In this document: positions 34,092-45,171 of the stretch, one piece after another
How the letters are laid out: each line of letters starts with the position of its first letter
How positions within the stretch are numbered: position 1 is the first letter of the stretch
Source of the DNA: Pyrenopolyporus hunteri
Taxonomy: Eukaryota > Ascomycota > Sordariomycetes > Xylariales > Hypoxylaceae
NCBI GenBank assembly: GCA_902806595.1
Contig: CADCXC010000010.1
Coordinates: forward strand, 930,001 to 994,000
DNA length: 64,000 bases
Direction of reading: 5' to 3'
Notes under the pieces: model-generated
Told to the model about the DNA's origin: nothing
Seen by the model: only the letters and a program-made list of their open reading frames with translations
Database searches by the model: none
Program-made: the position numbers and the translations under genes

Positions 34092-36787
34092 TTATACCTG
34101 ATCGCCGGTCAGGGTGCTGAGGCGGATGCTCACGGCTCTTCGGTGCGCTTCGAGCTCCTCCACCTTTGCTAGCTGCATCACTGCGTTTCCTACGTTCTGA
34201 AGGCCCTGGGCTGTCAAATTTGAACTGGTAATGTGCTTGAGGAACGAGCCTAAGTTAACTCCCGAGTATTGCTTGGCGTAACCATACGTAGCTGCATTTG
34301 CGTTAGTTTACGTTGGAGGACCAGGACGGTACGACGATACTTACGTAGCGAGTGGTTCACGCCGGCAGAGTAGTCGCCAACGCTTTCGGGAGTCCACTGC
34401 CCAATAAACACACTACCGGCGTTTATGACCTTGTCTACTACCTGCTCGGCATTGTTGACCTGCAAGATCAGGTGCTCAGGGGCATACTCGTTGCTGATCT
34501 TCATCGCCTCATCTATGTCTTTAACCACAAATGTAACGGAGTGGCTGATGGCACCTCTAACGATATCCACGCGCGGCAGTGCCATGGCTTGCTTGTGGAC
34601 TTCGTCTTCGATCGCTTGCAATTGCTGTTCATCGAGGTCGATTGCGACGCAGACCACTTGGCTATCGACACCGTGTTCGGCTTGAGATAATAAATCCGAT
34701 GCAACAAAAGCCGGGTTGGCATCCTTATCCGCCACCACAAGAACTTCGGATGGCCCAGCAGGCATGTCGATGCTTACGCCAGCGTTGGTGTCGTTGCTGA
34801 CGAACATCTTGGCTGCGGTCACGAACTGGTTCCCAGGTCCAAGAATTTTATCTACCTTGCTAACGCTTTCAGTGCCGTATGCCATGGCCGCGACAGCTTG
34901 TGCACCACCGGCCAGGACAATGCTCTCGGCCCCGACCTTGTGAGCAACGTACACGATTTCCGGTGTAATGCTCCCATCGGAACGTGGTGGGGACGCAATG
35001 ACAATCTTCTTGCAGCCAGCTACCATGGCAGGAACCCCAAGCATGAGAGCAGTGCTAGGCAAGACGGCGGTTCCGCCAGGCACGTATAGACCAACGCGTT
35101 CAATCGGCCTGGAAAATCTGCTGCACACTACTCCTGGCATGGTCTCTACCTTCAAGGGCTGCTCTTTTTGAGAAGCGTGGAATTTTCGGATATTCTCGAA
35201 GGAAACATCGATCGCCTTAATGGTCTCGGGGGGAAGGTTCATAAGTGACTGTGGGAATGGGGCTTTGAGGACAGGCGACGTCAAGGAAGTCGCCTTCTCG
35301 AACTTATGGGTGTACGAGAGCAAGGCCTTATCTCCATTTTTCCGAATATCGTTTATAATAGGGGTGACGATATTCATAATTGCATCAGCTGACTTCTGAG
35401 ACGGTCTTCTGAGCGCCTCCGAAACTTCGCCTTCACTGACTTTGCTGACATCCACCCGTTTCAATGTAATTCTCTCAGTGTCTGGCGCGGTATGCGCTGC
35501 AGAGGCCGGGGATGACGTTAACGGCGTTGCGGATTCTTTTGCTGTCTCCTTGGCTCTCTCTGCGGTACCGTTGATGATGCCTTCTTTCTCGGCCCACTGA
35601 CCCTTTGCGTTCCCCGGTCTCCTTTTAACCTTCAAGCTCTTGGCGTCGAGGTTCTTCTCGATATCCGATAATCGCACTCCAGCGCTAACGGCTTTGGTTA
35701 GGGCGAAATATATTAGATCCGCTGCCTCAAAGGCGACGGCTTCTGGAGTCTGCGCGTCGCATAGCTCTTCTGCTTCCTCCATTATCTTTGCGCGTAAAAG
35801 CTTTTCATCCGAGAAGAGCCGTTTCGTATACGAACCTTCAGGGGCGGATTTCTTCCTCGAAACCAAGGTTTGTTCGAGTTTCGAGATCCCCTTTAGGTCA
35901 CCGAAGCATCCGTATTGGTCGAGGTGACAGAACTTCCCCGTTTGCTTGACGACGAACTTTAAGGCGTCGTTGTCGCAGTCTAGGGATATTCGCACCAACT
36001 CCTGCGTATCTCCGGATGTAGCCCCCTTGTACCATAGTCCTCGTTTCCGGCTTTGATAGACGCCTGTCTTCGTCCTTAGAGACTCAGCCACGCTCTCCTC
36101 ACTACTATACACCAACCCAAGCGCCATGCCTCCTTCGTCACAGACAACCGTGGGTAGAAGCCCGTCCGGCCTATCTGACTTCCAAGCGGTAGAGAATAGT
36201 CTCGACACGAAAATCCTTTTCTCTGCCTCTTCTTTCTTGGTGGTCAACTCCGTTGTTGGGATGATAGGAATAGCAGATAACTGCGAGCATATGTCGACAA
36301 AATGGTCGTATATGGTTTCACGGATGGGTTTGATATATAGCTGAGGCATCTTTGTAGCCTTGCAAGATTCCATGAAACCGGCCACGTCACAATTTCGTTG
36401 ATCGAAGTCCTTGAGGAGCAAGCCATTTTGCGACCCATAGGTTACTTGATTCAGCTTACTCACTGCCGGGGCTACTCGCCTACCAAACTCGGCGAAGTCC
36501 GATAACCTCTCAGGCTGGACGAAGACCTTCCGAGCTCCATGGTCTAAGAGAGTAATGATATCGTCCTTTGATTCGAGGCCGGTAGCATCGAAGTAGACTC
36601 TCAGTGCATCAGCGTTAAATTGGCCCAAGTGGCCAAGGAGCTCTTGGAAATTTTGCTGAGTCACCTCTAAAAACAGACAGCCCAAGCAGGAAACCTCCTC
36701 TTGGGTTAGGCCTTGCCCGTCATTCGAGGCCCAGCTGGGCGGGACAGGTACGGATATGAGAAAAGGGATGGGAAGAGTCGTCTCCAT
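34092..36787 (-). CDS. HIS4: Trifunctional histidine biosynthesis enzyme (HisI-HisE-HisD)
   Basis: Two exons, 36787-34345 and 34291-34092, give 880 residues, close to Neurospora HIS-3. The protein catalyses steps 2, 3, 9 and 10 of cytosolic histidine biosynthesis. An N-terminal fungal extension of about 200 residues precedes the phosphoribosyl-AMP cyclohydrolase part (LDCDNDALKFVVKQTGKFCH). Next is phosphoribosyl-ATP pyrophosphohydrolase (KIMEEAEELCDAQTPEAVAF with the metal-binding EEAEE and EAADL). The C-terminal histidinol dehydrogenase occupies about residues 430-880 (VGLYVPGGTAVLPSTALM, DKILGPGNQFVTAAK, the catalytic LLSQAEHG, and HSLPTYGYAKQYSGVN across the splice junction). The single late intron restores the conserved end. 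In fungi this gene is under cross-pathway (Gcn4/CPC1) control; no clear TGACTCA site is seen close upstream. Confidence 0.97.
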
Positions 36788-37674
36788 AGCAACTTAATTG
36801 ATTCGTAGGCTAGGATAGAATATAATTATAATTGAATCGCTTTCTACGACTAGCAACTAGTGGCTATGACGACGACTAAATTGAGAGACGTAAATTGTTA
36901 AGAGGCAATAAAACAAGAAAAGAAAACAGAAGAAAAATAAAATTTAAAAATCATTAGCAAGGCGATTCTAGTCACAATGACGCTCCTGGATCGGCCAACT
37001 TGATCCGATTGCTCAATGATGGCGGGGCATATATTCAATTACCCCTCCATGCGGAAGCTGCATATAGCCCCACCTACGCATTACTTACCTAAGTACCTAG
37101 GTACGTACCTCAAGAGTGTATCTTAAGAGTGGGTCTGATAAAATGACCCACCTACCACCTATTTATTTACCGGCCCACATGTTTGGATGAGCCTCAAGTT
37201 CAACTTTCCTAGGCACTTACGTAATCAGTTGCAGCTTTCAGAGTCTCGCTTTGAACTGTGCCTGTGTTTCCTTCCTCGACAACTATAATTCTAACCTTGC
37301 CATCTGTAAGACGGCAGAAGAAACAACGGATACGGATTCTTCCTCTCAGCCGAAAAAATCACACGAAAATTTAGTTGCTCCTTCGAAGAGAGGGAAAAAA
37401 ACATCCGATATACCTTTTCGCGCGGAGCGCCTCAACTCGTGCAAGCTCTTAAGTTTTGCGCGAGACAAATCGTCAATCCTCCTAATCCATCGCGTTACCC
37501 TACCCGTGGAATAGTGAACCCGCTGAATATTTCCGTCTAATACGCCTTCAACTCCTCAGCCGTCCGTCTACCCGCCTCGAGCTATCGGGCTCGATACTAA
37601 CTTACGCAGTACCTCCCTACGCCTACCTCGCCCGTCATCCTACCGAATCCCCACCTCCCTCGCCAGTCATAGCA
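36788..37674. other. Divergent promoter region HIS4/TAF9
   Basis: About 0.9 kb shared upstream region. It contains a palindromic ACCTAAGTACCTAGGTACGTACC tract at about 37087-37109 and pyrimidine-rich sequence next to the TAF9 start. The frame at 37251-37514 has no domain and is not called. Confidence 0.55.
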
Positions 37675-38601
37675 ATGGCGTCGACGTCACAATCTCAGAC
37701 GAACGGCATTCCTTCGTCCTCAGCACCGGGTCCATCCCAGCAAGCTTCTCAATCGACCCAGAGCGCCGCAGCAAGCGGATCCACGACCGTCCAAAACACC
37801 CAAACAAGCAACACCTCGACAGGCGCGACGGGAACCGGAGCAGGAGCAGGGGCAAATGCAAACGCCAGCGCACAAGCACCCGGCACAACGCCCCAACAAG
37901 CACCTACCTCGCCCACCCCCTCCCATGCGCCCCGGCCCCGCGACGCCCGCACAATCGAGCTGCTCCTGACCTCGCAAGGCGTGACGTCCTTCGACCAGCG
38001 GGTCCCGCTGCTGCTTCTCGACTTCGCGTACCGGCACACGTCGTCGATCCTCTCGGACGCGCTGCACCTGTCGACGGACCCGTACACGACGCACGCGGGG
38101 TCGAAGCCGAGCGGGTCGTCGGGGGCGGCGCCCAGCGCGCCGAGCGCCGGGGATGCCGTCGTCACCACCAACGCCATCAACCTGGCCATCGCGTCGCGGC
38201 AGTCCTTCCAGTTCCGCGGCGGGTCCGGGGGCGCCGCGGCCGGCGGCGCGGGCGGCGCCAGCAAGGAGTGGCTGCAGGAGCTCGCGCGCGACCGCAACAA
38301 GATCGCGCTCCCGCGCGTCCTCGCCAACGAGTGGGGCGTGCGCCTGCCCAACGAGCGCTTCGTCCTCAGCGGCGTCGGCTGGAAGCTGCGCGACCAGTGG
38401 GGCGTTGGTGGCCTGGACGACGACGATGAGGAGGAGGAGGACGAAGAGGAGGATCAGGACCACGATATGGAGGGCGAGGGTGGGAATGCGCGGAAGGCCG
38501 ATGCGGCGAGTACGGATGCTAAGATGGAAGAAGGCGAGGGAGGCGGCTTGAGTGAGTTTATTGGGGATGATATGGCCGATGAGGATATGGACATGGAGTG
38601 A
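37675..38601 (+). CDS. TAF9: TFIID/SAGA subunit TAF9 (histone-fold)
   Basis: A single-exon gene of 308 residues. The first 85 residues are Ser/Thr/Ala/Gln-rich and disordered. The histone-fold domain begins at PRPRDARTIELLLTSQGV and continues with FDQRVPLLLLDFAYRHTSSILSDALHL. After a Gly/Ala-rich insertion the conserved NAINLAIASRQSFQF and LARDRNKIALPRV complete the domain. The TAF9 conserved segment LPNERFVLSGVGWKLRDQW follows, then a long acidic tail (Asp/Glu runs and DDMADEDMDME). TAF9 pairs with TAF6 in TFIID and SAGA and acts in RNA polymerase II initiation in the nucleus. Fungal TAF9 proteins often have longer low-complexity ends than the yeast protein. Divergent from HIS4 and convergent with the lipin gene. 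Confidence 0.93.
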   Translation: MASTSQSQTNGIPSSSAPGPSQQASQSTQSAAASGSTTVQNTQTSNTSTGATGTGAGAGANANASAQAPGTTPQQAPTSPTPSHAPRPRDARTIELLLTSQGVTSFDQRVPLLLLDFAYRHTSSILSDALHLSTDPYTTHAGSKPSGSSGAAPSAPSAGDAVVTTNAINLAIASRQSFQFRGGSGGAAAGGAGGASKEWLQELARDRNKIALPRVLANEWGVRLPNERFVLSGVGWKLRDQWGVGGLDDDDEEEEDEEEDQDHDMEGEGGNARKADAASTDAKMEEGEGGGLSEFIGDDMADEDMDME

Positions 38602-39211
38602 TGATGGTGGATCGCTATATCCCTTCGTACGAAGACGGATCGAGTATCGTTGGCGTTATGGCGTTGAGGGGAAATGCTATTATTATGGCTGGGGGATTCA
38701 GCGAGACTTACTATTATATGGGTGGCACGTGTTGCTAGTCGCAGATATACCAAGCATCGAGGAGGCATTCAAAGCCTGTCTTGCGTAGGATACATAACAC
38801 ATTGGAGGTTACCGGGACCGCTAGTCATGGCTAAGTTAATCATGGGCGTATGGAAAAAATAATCTGTTAACACGACGTAATACCTAGCAACATCACTGAA
38901 GACGGGCGACGGAATAGTCAAGATATGGGGGAAACAAGTTGTCTTGTTTTACATTTAATCATCTGACAGATGGCCCCTGTCCTTCTATAGAGCGCCAACG
39001 CTATGCGAACCAAAATAAACCGGCTACTCGCGACGAGTAGCATGCGAATGAGAACTAACCAATCTGCTCCCCTAAAAATAATTGGCCTGATGCGATTTCC
39101 GACGTACTATGATCATGGAAGATCCGGTACGTGCAAAAGTCCTGACGATAACAGCACGTCCTACCACCGAAACCCGTTCTTAGTTGAGCCTTCCGAGACT
39201 ACCAACTTCAC
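38602..39211. other. Convergent intergenic region TAF9/lipin
   Basis: About 0.6 kb containing the two 3' ends. No further gene or repeat is seen. Confidence 0.6.
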
Positions 39212-41558
39212 TTATTTCGTTTCCTGTTCAACGCCCATATTTTTCATACCCGTGATGAGTTCGGCGTCGACGTCTCGTACGGTAGTAGGCTCGCTCTTGG
39301 AGCGAGCGTTCAACAATTCTTCGGGTAAGCCCTCCTCAAGGTCGATATCATCGTCTTCCAGTTCTCCCTCCTCGTCGTCCGCATCATCAGATCCGTCTTC
39401 CATCATTGACCCTATCCTGTTCTCCTCGCCCTCGTATTCGCCACTGAAGATGCTCCCTTCTGCATCTGCGTCTTCATCGTCCTCGTCGTCGTCACCTCTA
39501 GATAGATAGCTATCGCCCATGTTTCCGACGTCTTCGTCTTCGTCTTCGTCGGCGGAGCTCTCATCATCACGATCTTCAGACTCGCTAGCCGAGAACTCGT
39601 CTAATTCCAGAGGAGTATCTCTCCAGTACGTAAAATCGGTGTATTCCACACCGCCTCCCTTCACTAAGGTGCTAACAGGGGGGAAGTAGTGATTAACCAC
39701 TTCGGACATGTTAACGTAGCTAAGCTTCAGCTTATTAAGACTCAACAAGTCTAGCGATACCTCGGCGTTAGAATTGATGGTGAAGATACGGTTCCTCGGG
39801 ACGTCTACAGTCCTATACGAGATCTGGTCCGTTAGGCGGTTTCCAAAGCCAGCATAGAAACAATGACTGTCAGGACCGTATAAGCTCCTAATATCTCGTA
39901 GAGTCGCCATCTTGAATACGTGGGGTTTGCGAAGATAAATTTCTCGCCTTAGTGCGGCCATTGTACGGTCAGGCGAGAGGATCGTCGGGCCTCGGGGTAA
40001 GCGATAACCGTCTTGAACGATGCCGTGAAGATATGCCCTCGTCGTATCAGCCTGTCCGACTGAGCGACTCGTCAAGTACATGATGTTGTACCCATTTTCA
40101 GCAATATCACTATAAAGCTTCGCAACGCCCGCATGGGTCCAGTCTCGTCCGATCATGTTAAGCACATGACCTAGAGCGTCTGACTTGGTTATAGTGCCGT
40201 CGATATCCGATATGACGACTGGAGTGTCATGTTGCCAGAGGAACATGTACGCCTGGCATGTAGCTCGATTCACGGTAAAGCTCATCGAGTTCTCGCCTGG
40301 CTTTAGATTGAGCGCCTTCAGCTGATCGCTAGTCAGCCGGAGGGTCTTCGCATAATTTCTATTCGGATTACCCGATGCGGACGATCCCGGAGTCGTTGGC
40401 GGGGTCTGGATCGAACCCTGTCCAACATCGGACTCGCTTCTCCTGTGAGAGGGTCCTCGCGACGACGTCGTCGAATCATCGCTTTGGTATCCGGGATCGG
40501 AAATGGCATCGATGGGGAGTGTGGGCGACGGCCGGAGGGATGCAACCGTCTTCTTCATTGCAGCTTCTTTCGCATCCTCGCTGCTATATATCCAGAGGTT
40601 CCCTTCTTCATCCATTCCGAACAACGCGCCGATATCATAGTCGCCTTGTAGTTCCTCCGACAGGATCTTGCGTGCGAGAATCTCTGCTTTAATTGCATCT
40701 TCCTCGCTGGCTTTATACCCGGTCATGTCTAGCATAAGGTCGCCTGTCTCGGTCACTCGGCTGGGGATGTTAACTGCCTCCAGCTCTTTTGATAGAGTCA
40801 TGGCCCGTCGGATAGCTTCTCGAGGTGCTAGAGGAGGCGGACTTCGTGGTCTTTGAGAGATCGAGCCATCAAGTTCGTGGGAGTCTCCGTTCGAGTCACG
40901 ATCGGTGCTTGCCTGCGAGGTAGCAGGTAATATCTCGTCGCTATAGGGAGGGTGAGAAGTGTTGGGCCACCCCCTCGAAACGGGTCGGCCGCTACCTAGC
41001 TCGGGGGAAGACGCAAGGGGTTCGATTACGCCTATAGGGGGATTAGCTGTTATCTTGAGTGTTCGGATGTGAGTTAAATAGTGACGGACCTGGCCGAGGG
41101 CTTTGAGATGCTAGAACGGTAGGCTTGGGCCGAGACGCGGTAGTGGACGGTGGGTTTCCGGAGTCGTTATCCAAGCGCAGAAAGTCGGGCTCTTGGAGAT
41201 CGGTGGAGGAATAGGATCTATCAGGCCCGAGGGGAGGGCTAGAAGCTGGAGAGCTCAGGGGCGAAGTTTGGAGACTCTGGGGAATGATGTCGTCCGTTTC
41301 AAAGACGAAGAAGGCCTCGCCTCCTTCCCCTAGCTTCATAGCATAGTCTTGCTTGACGCCATTGACCCTGAACTCGACCTTCTTTTCGTAAGGCCGCAGC
41401 AACGAGAATTTACCAAAGCGGACGTGAAAGGGGGAACAGCATAGGGTACCATCCTCGTGTTGAACGACGATCACATCGATTGCGCCGCTCAAGGTGGCGG
41501 GGTTAATTGAGTTCCAGGCGGTAGAAACCGAGTCGCTGATATTTCGAACGTATTGCAT
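39212..41558 (-). CDS. PAH1: Phosphatidate phosphatase, lipin/Pah1 type
   Basis: Two exons, 41558-41090 and 41031-39212, give 762 residues. The N-LIP domain lies at the start (MQYVRNISDSVSTAWNSINP, GAIDVIVVQHEDGTL, SPFHVRFGKFSLLRP, with the VEFRVNGV strand). The catalytic HAD-like lipin domain contains VVISDIDGTITKSDALGH, the DxDxT catalytic motif, and continues with GRDWTHAGVAKLYSDIAENGY and MYLTSRSVGQADTTR. The enzyme dephosphorylates phosphatidic acid to diacylglycerol with Mg2+, feeding triacylglycerol synthesis and repressing phospholipid genes; it cycles between cytosol and the nuclear/ER membrane. The C-terminal 150 residues are extremely acidic, as in yeast Pah1. The Ser/Pro-rich linker between the two domains is where yeast Pah1 is regulated by phosphorylation (established for yeast, inferred here). 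The intron joins frame cleanly. Confidence 0.95.
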
Positions 41559-42400
41559 GTTTGCTAAGAGCCGAGTACGTCTTCGTCGTGATCGGGGGGA
41601 GTGGGTTCGGTCCTAGGACCAAGGAAAAGGGAGGTCAATTATAGCTAGGTGAGATAGCGAACCGAGGCAGGGGCTTCACGAGCCAGGGGTATAAGGAGAG
41701 TCGCAAGCGGGCCGATTCAACGTATATTCCAACGTATCGAATCTTGGCTTGCTAGATATCAGCAACTAGTGTTTATGTTAAAATATACGGTCGACTCGTT
41801 GGTTGGTTTAGAACGATGTCGAGAGAGGAACGCCGGGCGGTTGGTTAAGAGAGCGTGGTATTCCGACTCGTCGGGACAGCTGCTTTATGGTGACGTAGTT
41901 ACGGGTCTCGAGATGAACGGGGTCGAAACAGAATACAGTACAGCAGAGTACAGTAGGATTTATACCATTGCACTTTTGGAAAAGGTCGTAAATAGCAAAA
42001 CGAGCGTCGGGGAAAGAAGTAGAATTGCCAGAGGTAGGATTTATGACGAAAGTCGTATTGTGAACCGGGTTGGTGGGACAAGTTATCGTGGATGGCAATG
42101 ATGTTGTTGAGGAAAAAAAGCGACCGACTTCTTTTATGCAAATTTGGCCCTCCCCTATCATTCGTAGGTACCTCCTGTACATATTGTCCTGTACCTGCCC
42201 TGCCTACCAGGAGGCCGGTTGTTTTGGGGAGGTTAAAGTATGGACAGGTACCTACTTTGGTACCTACCCGTATGCATATTTTAAACACGAACCGAGCCAA
42301 GCAGGACCGCGGATCAATGACACATGCTTCTATAAAGTGGGACCTCAATAGAACGTGCAGCACCACCACGCGCTATAATTGGGTTTTACAGAGCGACCTA
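41559..42400. other. Upstream region of the lipin gene
   Basis: No supported gene. Contains GGTACC-rich repeats at 42167-42270 (GGTACCTCCTGTAC, GGTACCTACTTTGGTACCTACC). Confidence 0.5.
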
Positions 42401-42678
42401 GCAGAAGGACGTCAAAATAACTGGCGCACCCCGTAACAATAAATACTAAGGGACTTTAAATAATAAAATTTATATCCGTCTAAAAAATAAATGAAATATT
42501 AAAAATTAATTATTATAATATATTTATAACTTATATAATAGTTTATAAAATTTTTAAAATTTGAAACAAGATAATAATATGAATATTCGAGATTAAAGAT
42601 AAAATATTAAAGTACGGTTTGATATTGATGGAATTGAAGCGTTTTGGTAGTGCGCCACTTTTTTTGACGTCCTTCTGC
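42401..42678. mobile_element. MITE-like non-autonomous DNA element
   Basis: A 278-bp segment bounded by 29-base terminal inverted repeats. The left end (42401-42429) begins GCAGAAGGACGTC and ends TGGCGCAC; the right end (42650-42678) is its reverse complement with two mismatches. The flanks are a 3-bp direct repeat CTA (42398-42400 and 42679-42681), a likely target-site duplication. No open frame exists inside. The interior (about 42435-42620) is extremely AT-rich. Size, inverted ends, duplicated target and lack of coding capacity fit a miniature inverted-repeat transposable element. The superfamily cannot be named: a 3-bp site recalls PIF/Harbinger, but CTA is not the usual TWA, and a TA-flanked mariner-type reading is also possible. 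Confidence 0.8.
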
Positions 42679-45171
42679 CTAGGTACCTATGTAGGTAGGT
42701 ACCTAGGCATTGTATCATATTGCTAAAACACCGCCCAGAGGACCAACATTGAACGCCGTGCTCCTATTGTCGCTATGCCCGGGCAGGTACCACCTACTTA
42801 GCTAGCAGCTGATTGACGGCCTTTTACATCTAGGCCTTCCTAAGTGCAGCTGACCTGCCGCGGTCTCTTTAGGGAAAACGTGCTTGCCGCCACAAGCCGA
42901 ATTGTTAATGCCCCAACAATTGGTATTATAGCAGGTGGTACCTATTATAGGTGCTATTCGATCAGGTACTTGGCAAAAGGTATTGCACTAGTACGTGACC
43001 ATAAAAGCCACAATGAATAACCGACAGTCAACCCGTGATTCTATAGTGAGGTAATTTCGACTCTGGCTTCATTGATCGACATTCTTAGACACTAATTACC
43101 TACCTACGTATGTACAAACGAGAGCCCCCTATAATTGTTGGATTGAAATAAACCAATTTGGTTTATCTCATGAGATGTTAGACATTCTATTGCTAGAGTA
43201 AGACAGTAATATGTCTACTAGTATCGTGACATCTTTAAACTCTAGCTCTTTACTATTCCTTATAATGTTTGCTATAATGCCCACCCGCAATTGAGACTAT
43301 AAGTATTTGATAGCCACGTGCCAGGATAGGATAAGTAGTTACATGTAAGCGAAGTAACTAACTTTGCGGCATTATATTATATCCAGACTTATAATGAAGT
43401 CATAAGGGAGTCACAAGCAAACCCCCACGACGCACTTTTCGGCTCTAATTGGAGAATGAGGCTAAAGAGATAGGAAAGCGCATAGAGACGAGTGTTGAAT
43501 GATATGCATCTAACCTCTCATACGTCCAAGAAGTCCATCGCATGGTGAGGAGAAAGGTCATAACACTACGGAGGATATTTGCGGCGAGACATGTCAATCT
43601 TACTGTCTTACACTATGCGTGCGTTGTCTTCAATAACTTTGTTTCGTTTATATTGAGGAGGAGTTGGGGCTAGGCGCATCATTCACTTCAATGGGCTAGG
43701 AATAGCCTGGGCCATTTCTTTTTTGTTAGCTTACATACCGAACTACAACGTTAAGCTGCCTAAAGTGTATAGCGGCATCAGCGCTGCATCTGCATGGCAA
43801 CCTCCATCGTGTGCTGCCCGCTGGAATCACGCAAGATCCCCATGGGGTTCGGAGTCAGGATAGACGGACGACTGCCGTAACCGGCAATAGCGGGAAGATC
43901 TATGGACTTAACGCTACACAATGTGCGGCTTTTCATGTGCGCTTTTCATGGGTTGTAGGGAGATCTGCGTGTGAGTCGGGTGGGTAGGTATATCAAGTAT
44001 TAAGAACGGGTAGATAATAGAAAAGAATTGAGGGAATATATCGGTTCAAAAAATCATTATTGCTACGTGCCTCTTCGCGCTATTATAAGAGGCTTGCGTG
44101 TCCCGGCACCGCGGTAGGCTGTAAATAACCCATTACAGGCCGGATATATCGAACGTTGGAGGTATCGGGGGTATGGATGGGCTGCACACCATTCCTTAGC
44201 GCCAACTCTCACTGCCGAACCGCTATTTCGATTGGACGAGGACACCACCAAGCTTCGTAGGCACCGTCACACAGTGACCGCAGTGCTGACTACGTTGGTT
44301 AATCAGCGACGCAGATCCGCGTAGTAGAGCGCGGTATGTGACCAATCTGTCCGTAGGTGAGGCTTCCACTACATAGGTGGGTTTTACCGTAACTATTATG
44401 GATATAAGATTCATAGGTCGACACACAGAGTAATCGCCTTGTAATCGCGGAGTTATAATGAGAGAGATATAAACGCATATATATACCATATATATACCTA
44501 TATATAGGTGCCTGGGTGGGTGTAGTATATTTCTTGAGGGAATCCTGTAAGCGCTTATACTTACGTAGGTGTCTGAGCATACCGAATAGTTCGGTCCAGA
44601 TACTTAGGATCAATCCGCATCTATATACACCTCGGCAGTAGCTCGAGCGCCCGTTTTCAAGAAAAGGCGTTACCGCAATAAGCTTAATCACCTCTGCCTC
44701 ACACAGATCGTGCACGCCTAGGTAGGTACTACGTGTAGGCAGGCGAGTGCGAAAACGTGTCTTATGATAGGTACTAAGCCCAACTTTAGCAGCCTAAAGA
44801 AAGCGCACCCGGTGCTAACGGTAAGCACTGTACAGTTACGTTAGGGTGCCCTGCCTTACAGCGATCATACTGTCGTAGCCACCGCCAATTTGAGTTTTCT
44901 TTTTTTCGTTAGCGCTGTGCGGCTGCTGTTATTGTGTACGCAGCAGCCCCCATTATTCCCCAAGTTCAGCCAAAGGTGCCCACAATTTCCAGAAGAGGCG
45001 ATTCGACCAGAAAAAAAAGGGAAGGAGGAAACATTTTCCAATCGGTTTTGTATGCTTTCACGTTTTTACCTTTCTCTTAATCCTCCCCTTCCCCTCCTCC
45101 CCTCTTGGGCCAATATTTCTTTTTTTTTTTCCCTTCCTTTGTTGACAGTCTGGCTCCCCGACCACGGCGAT
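42679..45171. other. Intergenic region right of the MITE
   Basis: No supported gene over 2.5 kb. Palindromic CCTAGGTACC motifs at 42679-42710 and 44718-44729. A TATATATACC repeat lies at about 44479-44506. A run of T lies at 45120-45130, probably in the leader of the next gene. A TTTGTTGACAG sequence at about 45138-45148 could be the acceptor of a 5' leader intron. Confidence 0.5.

Noticed and set aside
37720..38551. Long antisense and alternative frames over TAF9
   Set aside because: They are by-products of high third-position GC in TAF9, whose histone-fold frame is clearly real.
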